Positions 56,267 through 64,000 of a stretch of 64,000 nt of DNA are shown piece by piece (position 1 is the first letter of the stretch; each line of letters starts with the position of its first letter). Position numbers and translations under genes: made by a program. Below the pieces are notes generated by a model that worked only from the letters and a program-made list of their open reading frames with translations, had not been told where the DNA came from and did not search any database. Source of the DNA: Pyricularia pennisetigena (lineage: Eukaryota; Ascomycota; Sordariomycetes; Magnaporthales; Pyriculariaceae); contig NW_021940918.1 in assembly GCF_004337985.1 (NCBI RefSeq), positions 2,832,169 to 2,896,168 of the forward strand, given 5' to 3'.

Positions 56267-56828
56267 CAAAACAGGACTTATTCCGTAAAACCACAAAAAC
56301 ATCCTAGCCGCGTACGTTTGGAATGGAAATTACTTTGCTTTGCAATGAACAACGTACACTAAACGGAACCCCTTCGGTAAATCAACCCCTCATTCGACTC
56401 GGAGTCACCGAACCCCTGATTCCACGTGGCAGACAAGGATGCAGTCAGTCGCGTGCAACTTTCAAGCCTGTTATTATACAGTATGATCAACCAATTAATT
56501 AAGCCCCAGAACAACCCCGGGTCGACGTAACTTGGATGACTGAAGGAAGAATGACCACAGGGGCTTCGGCTTGTTTGTTCCTTTCCTTTCAAGTGTGGGT
56601 ATTTGATGTTTCTGAAATAGCTTTAGCCACTGATAATCAGCATCTTGACCTTCGCTCCAATAACATCTCGATCCAAGCTCATTTAAGATTGCCCTCAGAT
56701 TCGTCGGCCAAGATACGGTTCTCAGCTGCACTGGATATAGGCAGTGCCAAAGGTGGGCCAGGATTAAGGGCACGGAAGCTCCGAGCATTTCTAGACTAGC
56801 GGATGTCCTAGCCGGTGATGTGAACAAG

Positions 56829-56852
56829 TTTTTTTTTTTTTTTTTTTTTTTT
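56829..56852. repeat. T24 homopolymer
   Basis: 24 T in intergenic DNA. Confidence 0.85.
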
Positions 56853-57444
56853 CTCTCTTTTTCATCGTAGTCTTTGCACTTCAAATTCCTTTCGATCTTT
56901 CCTGTTCCAGAAGACATAGCCTCCGCTTTGCCGCCCGATGCTCGCCAGGGTTACTTTGAGCTTCAATTTGATAGTTGGGCCTTCACCCTCGTGACTGCTT
57001 CAACCTTTAAATGACCGGCTGGAAAATTTGGCGAAGATCGGCAGATTCGCAGGTGCTTTGTATTCCATGATCGAAAGCCGCAGATGTAGTATCCACCGTC
57101 ATGCATCATCAACTTGAGGATAATACAATTCCAAGGGACAAAGAAAAATATATGAGGAGCTATTCTGAATCCCTGAGGCTCAATGGCGGTCTTCTTTCCT
57201 TTGTACAAGTACCGGTGATAATAAAGAAGTCAAGCAATTGATGCATTTATCTTTGTCCCACTAATACTGTATAACTAGTAGCTGGTTAGCTGTCAGACGA
57301 AAAGGATTTCATTACAATGTACGTTTTTTTTCTTCTTCAACTTGATAAACAGCGGAAACAGCCCTCCGCGCGGATCCTTCAACCGACCCCATATATTCCT
57401 TCTATACCCATTCATAATCTGCTTCAACTCCCTCAAATCACATC

Positions 57445-58227
57445 ATGCCAAATCCCAGTGAGAACAGCAACACTGGGTATGGCTCACCATGGGAGACGGC
57501 CGGCTACATCCTAATTGTCGTCGTCGTCGTCCTGATGGTCACCGTTTGCTTTTTGTGGGCCAACTGCAAGGCGCGAGCAAGTGCTCACGACATCGAGATG
57601 GGGGCGATGCGCAACAAGCTCCAGGAGGCCGCCAAGACAACCGAGGAGCATAGCTCCGCGCTCCAGACCATGGACGTGCACCTCCAAGACACCCTCCAAC
57701 ACGTGGCCTACCGCACCCGGGTGGAGGAGATCATGAACATCAAGGTGGTCGACCTCCAGCGCAAGGTGGAATCGCTCCAAGTTGCCAACCGTGCCTTGAC
57801 CGGCCAAGATGACTTTCAGGACAGTTACGGGCGGGCTGGAGACCGCGGCCCTGTCGGGCTCAACTCACGGTCCGTCATTGCTGATATTGTGCTTGCTCAG
57901 GGTCCCGCCGACTCTCCTCAGGGTGCTTTTCGCTCGCTTGGAGACGAGCTGGCTGCGGCAGAGTTTGATGAATACCTTGAGGATCCGTCTGTTGTCGGCG
58001 ACGAGGTGTGTGCCTCAAGCGAGTGCCTGCCAGACGATTGCAGTATCGATGACTCTGCGAGCGATGTGTCGACGCTGCACGGGGACGAGACAAGAATCGC
58101 GCCCGACAGCGACTCCGTCAGCGTCTTGTCCCAGTATCACCGTGATTCGGCCGTCGTGGAAGAATTCCAGCCGGTGACGATTGCCCATGCGCAGGCGCAT
58201 GCAATTGTTGTTTCCGGCGATCGTTGA
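57445..58227 (+). CDS. Single-pass membrane protein with coiled coil, hypothetical
   Basis: 260 residues, single exon. A short polar N-terminus (MPNPSENSNTGYGSPWE) precedes one membrane helix (about 19-40, AGYILIVVVVVLMVTVCFLW), then a juxtamembrane basic NCKARAS. Residues 50-115 form a likely coiled coil (heptads around MRNKLQEAAKTTEEHSSALQ and VVDLQRKVESLQVANRAL). The rest is acidic, Ser/Asp-rich and probably disordered. This topology, without a cleavable signal, suggests a type III or tail-in-cytosol organelle or plasma-membrane protein. No family recognised. It is convergent with the next gene, 230 bases apart. Confidence 0.7.
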   Translation: MPNPSENSNTGYGSPWETAGYILIVVVVVLMVTVCFLWANCKARASAHDIEMGAMRNKLQEAAKTTEEHSSALQTMDVHLQDTLQHVAYRTRVEEIMNIKVVDLQRKVESLQVANRALTGQDDFQDSYGRAGDRGPVGLNSRSVIADIVLAQGPADSPQGAFRSLGDELAAAEFDEYLEDPSVVGDEVCASSECLPDDCSIDDSASDVSTLHGDETRIAPDSDSVSVLSQYHRDSAVVEEFQPVTIAHAQAHAIVVSGDR

Positions 58228-58457
58228 TTTGTAGACTAGACTAGCAGTAGACTAAAGCCTGCTCAATACCTTAAAGCCTTTCATTCAATCTGCTGACTCA
58301 ACACATCTCATCATCTAGTGCAGCAATAGCATAAGATAACCTTATGTAAACGATACAGTAGACAGGAAGAGTCCCCCTCCACCCGTGCAGTGAGCTGTGA
58401 CCTTGGAGTTCCTTTGCAGTACTATTTTCCGTCGCGTGCCCGAAAAGACTAGGTAGT

Positions 58458-58919
58458 CTATACCTCTTTTGAATACTTCCCCCATGTATGTCTTTCCCTG
58501 CCCCGCGCCCCCGAGCAGGTCTCGACAGTCAAGCAAAAGGCGGCGACGCAGAGGGCCGCGAACCCCAGCACGAAATAGACGGCCTCGGAGAAGAGGACGG
58601 CCAGGACCGACATGACCACCGTGTCCCGCGCCCTGTCTTGGCCGTACCTGTGCAGCCGCTCGTAGTACCACACGAGCTCCAGGGTCCCCATCAGCCACGA
58701 CGCGAAGGTCACGACAAGGAAGAAGACGGTCCATCGCGCGGAGGCGCGATCGTTGCCTTGGCCCTCGTCGGGCACACCAAGCACCGGTCGGTACAGCGGC
58801 CCATGCCGATGCATGGAGCCGGCGAGTGGTCGGATGGCATGTCCGTAGGGCGGCAGTTGTCCTGTGGACTTTCGGAGGGAGTGGTTACCGCCATTTCTTC
58901 TCAGTCTTGCAGAGGGCAT
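58458..58919 (-). CDS. Small membrane protein, two helices, hypothetical
   Basis: 153 residues from the ATG at 58919 (MPSARLRRNGGNHSLRK). The frame is open further upstream but has no earlier ATG nearby. Two membrane helices are clear: WTVFFLVVTFASWLMGTLEL (about 63-82) and VVMSVLAVLFSEAVYFVLGF with its continuation (about 100-130). Between them lies a basic loop (YYERLHRYGQDRARD). The C-terminus (GARGRERHTWGKYSKEV) is polar. Family not recognised; a multi-span relative with missing exons cannot be excluded. Confidence 0.55.
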   Translation of the reverse strand: MPSARLRRNGGNHSLRKSTGQLPPYGHAIRPLAGSMHRHGPLYRPVLGVPDEGQGNDRASARWTVFFLVVTFASWLMGTLELVWYYERLHRYGQDRARDTVVMSVLAVLFSEAVYFVLGFAALCVAAFCLTVETCSGARGRERHTWGKYSKEV

Positions 58920-60585
58920 TTGCTGGCTTTGGAATTCGTTCTCTTCTACTCTTTTCCCTGTCCCGTTCTTTTCAGCTTGGCAAGTCAACGTGTCCGTATA
59001 ACTTGGAGATTTATTGTACGTGCGACTATTGGCACCTTTTGCAGATCTGAATTGGGAAACGTAACTGCATCGCGACGTCTGAGGTTAAGAACAAGAGGAA
59101 ACAAAGCGACATTTCGGTGGTCTTATGAGTAGCAAGGACTTTCTTTTCGGGTGTCGTTGCTCACAAAAGAATGGTTACACAAATTTGATTATGGGCATTC
59201 CGTTGTTTGTTCGAATCACAAAACATATTTCGTTCACTTGACCTGTGATAGGATAAAGTCCAACACTGTCTTTTATGCCGACCAACACTGCGTAGATATT
59301 CCAGATTAAAGAGTCAAACTCCAGCGATCAGTATTTCGGGTTTGCCACTCACGCACCACATTGAGTTGAAAGCCTTGACTGCTCTATCTTCAATGCGTCA
59401 AAGAAATTGGTTGTCTGTGAGTGTTGTTGACTGGGTCTTCTTTGTTAGAAAAGTTGGCCAGCCAAACAACTGAAATCTGTTCTTTGTTGCCCGCCTATCG
59501 GGAAGGGATGAAGCTGCGCCGTTGGGTCGATGTGCATCGGACGCGACCAATTGTGGCTTTGGCTTCTTGCGGCAAAAGACCAAGGCAGCATCGTCCAAGA
59601 GGCAGCCAAGCGACCAGCGGAGCCCAACCGCGGCGATTGGCGGCTGACGCAGCTTTGATGGGTATATACAGTGCAGCAGTACTAGAAAAAAAAAAGCTAA
59701 GATGGATCTTCAGTTTTAAGGGTCTGGGCTCTAAAATTCAAGCCTGAGCTCTGACAAGGCGGGCGGTTAATAGCGTTTTCCCAAAGCCTCTATAACGAGC
59801 ATCTGCCCAGTGCGTGCGTTTTTGTTTGGCCAATGTCTCAACTCAACGTCACCCAAGGCCACGCCACGCCACGACAGCTTACCTGGCAGGACCCTGTTTG
59901 CATCCATCCCAACAGACCGTCACGGGCCAAGTTCTGACGTACGCCTGTGGCACATCGGATATAGGAAACTCAAAAAGATAATACATCATTTATCAAAACA
60001 GACTGTGACGATCCGATTCTCTTCCTTTCCTTTTTTTTTAACAGCGCTGCACGCACAGCCACTTCGGACAGGGACCCGTTGTGGGGATGCAATGCACCGC
60101 ACAGTGCCTCAAGGCACGGGGTGCCTTGGCGGTGAGATATCCATAGTGCGTGGCACAGTCAGAGGCGCCAACACAAGGGGTCCACTCTTCCTCCACAGAC
60201 AAACTCGACTGCCAATGAAGGTGCCAGAATCCCTTGCGTCGGGGTCGCTCGATATTCCGTATCTTAGGGCCTGGACTCCATGTCTGGGCAGTGCTGTGGT
60301 GGCACTGGCCTGGCGGGGTCCTTCCGAATTGGAGGGACCTTCAAGCTACAGGCATGGACCGTGGGCAAACAAAACGTATCGGCGGGTGAAAGCTTAAATA
60401 CGAAGCCCATCTCTCGTTCCAAGTTTCTTTTAACAAGCCCAAGTCGTTCCCTGGCTATAACTAACAAAGCCCTCTCTTTTGTCGCCACTACTTGAATACT
60501 ATCTACCTACAAATATTCTATCTAGTCTCCTATATCCACTACCTACCAGCAGGAAAGAAAACCCTTACCCGACCAGCTTGCAGTC
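58920..60585. other. Intergenic region, divergent
   Basis: 1.7 kb holding the promoters of the membrane protein gene (minus) and the CVNH-LysM gene (plus). The 200 bases before 60586 are pyrimidine- and CTA-rich, like many fungal 5' UTRs. No gene supported. Confidence 0.5.
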
Positions 60586-61602
60586 ATGTCATACAACAGC
60601 GGTTATGGAAACCAACAGGGCGGTGCGAACTCGTCGTACTACAACAGCGGCGGCCCTCAGAATCAAGGTCAGAACCCATATGGCGGCCCACCGCCGTTGA
60701 ACGCCCAGCAGCATGGAGGCCCTCCTCCCAGCTACAACAACGGCCCCGGTTTCCAGGGCGGTAATCACGGCCCGCCGCACCATGGCGGACCTGGTGGTTC
60801 TGGGCAGGATGGTGAGCGTGGCATCCTGGGCGCGATGGGCGGTGGTGCCGCCGGTGGGTTTGCGGGCCACAAGATGGGCCACGGCATTCTCGGTGCCATC
60901 GGTGGAGCCGTTGCTGGTCACTTTGCCGAGGAGAAGGTCAAGGACTGGAGGGATGACAGGAAGGAGGAGGAAGAGAGGCGCAAGAGGGAAGAGGAGGACA
61001 GGCGTAGGAGGGAGGACGATGACAGACGCCGCAGGGAGGAGGACGACCGCCGCCGCCACGACAACAACAACAACAGGAGGGGCTGCTCTCCGCCCCGGGG
61101 CAACTATGCCGGCAATTTCTCGGGTTCGTCGCGTGACATCAGCCTGGACGGCGCCCGCCTGCGGGCCGAGTGCCGCCGCGGCGACGGAGGCTACAACACC
61201 AGCGTTATCGACCTGAACCGCTACCTCTCCAACGACAACGGCAACTTCCGCTGGGTCTCTGGCGGCGGCGGTGGCGGCGGCACCGCCACCGTGACGGTGC
61301 AGCAGGGGGATACCCTGAGGGAGATTGGCAGAAGGTTCGACTGCGACTTCCACGAGATCGCCAGGAGGAACAACATCCACAACGAGGACCTGATCTACCC
61401 GGGTCAGGTGCTGCAGGTTCCGACCAAGGGTGGCTCGGGCGGCGGTGACGGCAACTTCTGGGAATCTGCGCGTGATGTCAGGCTTGTCGACGGTGGCAAG
61501 GTCCTCGAGGCAGAGCTTCGGTACTCGGGAGGATGGAACAGGTCTCGCATCTACCTGGATGAGCACATTGGAAACCGGAACGGCGAGCTGGTTCACTGTT
61601 AG
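60586..61602 (+). CDS. CVNH-LysM lectin (cyanovirin-N homology domain interrupted by LysM)
   Basis: 338 residues, single exon, no signal peptide. Residues 1-75 are Gly/Pro/Asn/Gln-rich. A glycine-zipper hydrophobic stretch follows (about 79-113, with GAMGGGAAGGFAG and GAIGGAVAGHF), then an Arg/Glu/Asp-rich run (114-160). The first CVNH half (172-225) contains SRDISLDGARLRAEC and VIDLNRYLSNDNG. A LysM domain (233-279: TVQQGDTLREIGRRF, IYPGQVLQVP) sits between the halves. The second half (288-338) has ARDVRLVDGGKVLEAELRY and ends GNRNGELVHC. CVNH domains bind mannose-type glycans and LysM binds chitin or related GlcNAc polymers. A CVNH-LysM protein of this plan is known from Magnaporthe oryzae. 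The cytosolic or unconventional location is inferred from the absent signal peptide. Confidence 0.9.
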   Translation: MSYNSGYGNQQGGANSSYYNSGGPQNQGQNPYGGPPPLNAQQHGGPPPSYNNGPGFQGGNHGPPHHGGPGGSGQDGERGILGAMGGGAAGGFAGHKMGHGILGAIGGAVAGHFAEEKVKDWRDDRKEEEERRKREEEDRRRREDDDRRRREEDDRRRHDNNNNRRGCSPPRGNYAGNFSGSSRDISLDGARLRAECRRGDGGYNTSVIDLNRYLSNDNGNFRWVSGGGGGGGTATVTVQQGDTLREIGRRFDCDFHEIARRNNIHNEDLIYPGQVLQVPTKGGSGGGDGNFWESARDVRLVDGGKVLEAELRYSGGWNRSRIYLDEHIGNRNGELVHC

Positions 61603-63435
61603 TTCGTCTGTTGAAACGGTTACTAAGTTGTGAGTACTGAGTAGTAGCCAGGAGTCGGAAGCTAAGTCTGTAACATATTAACATGAGTGGGGGGAAAAAG
61701 ACTTATATGAGAGATGACTGTCCTGTTAATGTTCCGGCATTGCGATCATTGATGCTGAAACATGAGTGACATTTGACAAAGTTCTTCCACTCAAAGAGAC
61801 GCTGTTTCTGGCGCTCAGTTCTGCGAAGAAAAGCACTTCTTTGTTTTTGTCAGTGCCCTGCAGCCGCTAACACGATCTTGCGAACTGGGGCAGAGTGGCA
61901 ACAGCTCATTTGTCAGAAAATCGATGCTACAATATCCTTCCTGTATAAGCTCGGGGCATCAGTTCAAACGGTTGCCGCAACTTTGTGCACCTATAAGCTT
62001 CAGCGTGACAAGAATGGCTATATATGCGATGCACTTGAATGGTGCAATTGCTCGTTCTGGCTTTGTCCAGACTTAGTTCTAGTCTGGTTCTAGATAGGCC
62101 TGAATGTGGAATGTTGGCTGATGCGTGGTAAGCTAACCGGCGCTGATGTCATCCGATACTCTACGCTAACATCAACAGGTTGAGTTTGGCAGTGCTATGT
62201 GACCTGCTGATATTGTCAAGACGTCGGTGGCGATCTTGAGTTTCGCGGGGAAAATGCTACGCCATCACACCCTCAGCAAGGGCTTGGCATTCCATATACC
62301 CCTGAAATTTAAGTAAAAGAGGCTCTTGGAGATCCCAGATCAGCCGGGTGATTCCATACTTGTTTTTTGTGCTTTTTGTGGGATTTACCCGGCTTAAAGT
62401 TGACATCTGCAAGCTTAATCGGGGCAAGGCTTGTAAGATGTGCAGCCATCTTTGAATATAAAAACATTTAACCTCCAAATTATGAACTTTTCCTCAAAGT
62501 GCTGAAATTTCCGCATTCTATTTTTACGATACATCTCGCGAGCTGAACGCCGTGGCTGAACGGGCTTTTGTAATCTCGCCATTCCCGATCAGGTATGATT
62601 TTCTGCTATGCCAAGGCTGCGAGGTATGTAAATTGCGGGTGTTGGCATTTTCAGTCCGGTTAGGGGCTGAAGGGAGACAGAAGAAGAAAACAAAAAGAAA
62701 AATAAAAGGGTTCAAGGATTTCTGCAAGCGGCGGAAATATGCCGGCACATGCGCTGATGCGGAGCTAGGTCGTACTCCTTCGAGGGTCAAAGTATATAAT
62801 ACGAGTGATTGAATTGTTCTCGGTCTTGTGGGCTCGGCAGCTAGCCCAAATTATTTGAACGCGAGGAGGTTCCCATCAAGATTTGTCTCTCGTGTGAACT
62901 ATTGCTCCCATCAGAGGTTGGCTCATATCCCTATTATCACATTCCACTGATTTGGTGTTCCTTTTGCTGACGTCGTCGTTAGGAATTCTGGTTGACGGAC
63001 CGATTTCATTTCCTCATCTTGTTTCTCACTCGAACGAAGAAGCGAGAGATAGGTATTCGCATGAGTGCCTACCGATTAGGGTTCTTTCCGAATCTGGATT
63101 CTGGTTGAGTGTTGCCCTTTCCAGTACGGGATAAAAGTCCCCGTGCTCCCCTCTTCAGTTCAACAGCTGCTGGAGTATCCTCGTATCGAGTTGGGGCGTG
63201 CCTTCTTTCAAAACATCCTTTTTCTGTTACAAAGAAGAAAGACACTGCCAAAGGACTACCAAAGTACTGTTCAACATACCGGCTATCCTCAGACTCATAT
63301 CCTCTCTCACCAGCTGAAGCCAAATATATTTCTCAGAAGGAAGCAAAGTCTCACCAAATTTGAAGCAATTCCGACCCTGCATCCCTCAGTCAGAACCTTC
63401 ACATATCTGGATTAGCGCACCGTTCCGCCCTCAAG
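61603..63435. other. Intergenic region
   Basis: About 1.8 kb between two plus-strand genes, no gene supported. The 3' flank of the lectin gene and the promoter of the secreted Cys-rich gene lie here; an AAATATATTT stretch near 63320 is about 110 bases upstream of that start. Confidence 0.5.
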
Positions 63436-63924
63436 ATGCTCATCTCTTCTCTTCTCGTCGCCCTGGCTACCGTAGCCACACCCATCGCTATAGCGTCCCC
63501 CATCGACGACACCATCAAAGAACTCTCACAGCCAGTCGGCATCGCCTGCGGAAGGGCCACGTGCATCGGAGAACAAGTCTGCTGCAACCCAACCTGCAGC
63601 ACGTGTACCGCGCCGGGGATGATGTGCACTATGCAGGACTGCGGCCACCTATCTGACCCTCCCGCGTTCCCCAAGCCGCCCACCGTCGCCGCCCCCGGCC
63701 CGCGACTCTCAATTAGCAAGGTTATGACGAGGCCCAACTCCACGAAGCCGGCTCCCTACGCAGCACCCAAGCCCAAGGACGGAGTGGCCTGCGGAAAGAA
63801 TACGTGCGCGGCCGATGAGGTCTGCTGCAATGCGAGCTGTGGCATCTGCACTCCACCCAAAGGCGGCTGTATCATGATGTTTTGCCGTGACGGGCAACGT
63901 CCTGGCCAGTCGGTTCATTCTTGA
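63436..63924 (+). CDS. Secreted protein with two identical-spacing eight-Cys modules
   Basis: 162 residues with signal peptide 1-20 (MLISSLLVALATVATPIAIA). Two modules of the form C-x4-C-x5-CC-x3-C-x2-C-x6-C-x4-C follow: Cys 38, 43, 49, 50, 54, 57, 64, 69 and Cys 119, 124, 130, 131, 135, 138, 145, 150, an exact 81-residue offset. Shared residues include CGxxTC, VCCNxxC and CTxP. A Pro-rich linker (about 74-112) separates them and holds one NST glycosylation site. Eight Cys per module suggests four disulfides, a compact fold stable outside the cell. The family is not one I can name. Candidate effector or wall protein. Confidence 0.85.
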   Translation: MLISSLLVALATVATPIAIASPIDDTIKELSQPVGIACGRATCIGEQVCCNPTCSTCTAPGMMCTMQDCGHLSDPPAFPKPPTVAAPGPRLSISKVMTRPNSTKPAPYAAPKPKDGVACGKNTCAADEVCCNASCGICTPPKGGCIMMFCRDGQRPGQSVHS

Positions 63925-64000
63925 AAGAGAATAAAAAAAGACTTCGACGAAGAAATGCATTTTTAGTGGGCAAATGATCTGTTTTTTTTTTTCCTTGAAT

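Larger units (their letters stand above)
54390..57444. other. Long gene-poor region with simple repeats
   Basis: About 3 kb without a supported gene. It contains a (TC)11(AC)11 tract at 56221-56264 and a T24 run at 56829-56852. Short ORFs have no domains. Confidence 0.5.

Noticed and set aside
60589..61596. 335-codon minus-strand ORF
   Set aside because: Exact antisense shadow of the CVNH-LysM gene, low-complexity Val/Ala composition.
1..64000. CRISPR arrays, insertion sequences, bacterial operons
   Set aside because: No spaced direct repeats, terminal inverted repeats with transposase, or ribosome binding sites; the DNA is clearly eukaryotic.

Overview
The window looks like nuclear DNA of a filamentous ascomycete, most likely a Sordariomycete. 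The genes are compact and have short introns with GTRAGT-type donors, CTNAC-like branch points and YAG acceptors. There is an intron-containing tRNA-Leu, and the protein families are typical of such fungi. A cyanovirin-N domain split by a LysM domain (near 61 kb) is an arrangement known from Magnaporthe, so a Magnaporthales-type genome is a reasonable guess, but it is inference. A run of 100 N at 25274-25373 shows this is a draft scaffold.

Layout. 0-3.7 kb holds no clear gene. 3.8-7.6 kb (minus) is a single-exon 1280-residue adenylation-thiolation-reductase-SDR enzyme resembling fungal glycine betaine reductase. 9-11.1 kb has two small Cys-rich ORFs (minus). 11.6-14 kb (minus) is SDA1, a 60S ribosome biogenesis factor. 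15.6-18 kb (plus) is a Clr5-like/ankyrin protein, 18.8-19.8 kb an RraA/HMG-aldolase-like enzyme, and 20.3-22.8 kb an RBR-type ubiquitin ligase. 23.5-26 kb (minus) holds an atypical Rho-like GTPase and an ORF cut by the assembly gap. 27.5-28.9 kb (plus) is a PrpF-like isomerase. 33.6-35.5 kb (plus) is a Dal5-type MFS permease and 36.4-38.4 kb (minus) a Pho84-type phosphate permease. 40.4 kb carries tRNA-Leu(UAA). 40.9-41.5 kb (minus) is a secreted Cys-rich protein with a Gly/Asn/Ser repeat tail, and 42.1-43.1 kb (minus) a GNAT acetyltransferase. 44.4-49.4 kb is a divergent pair, an RPA34-like RNA polymerase I subunit and the polynucleotide kinase Grc3. 50-54.4 kb contains small spliced genes of unknown function. 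57.4-58.9 kb has two convergent membrane proteins, 60.6-61.6 kb the CVNH-LysM lectin, and 63.4-63.9 kb a secreted protein with a perfect duplication of an eight-Cys module.

No single cluster or operon-like system spans the window. Three genes (SDA1, RPA34-like, GRC3) serve ribosome production. Two permeases serve nutrient uptake. Several small secreted Cys-rich proteins and the LysM lectin fit surface or host interaction. Spliced models were built by hand from splice sites and reading phase; exon coordinates are given in each entry. The most unusual items are the RBR ligase with tandem MIU-like repeats and a catalytic-Cys codon split by an intron, the atypical GTPase, the CVNH-LysM lectin, the duplicated eight-Cys protein, and long homopolymers placed directly beside splice sites.
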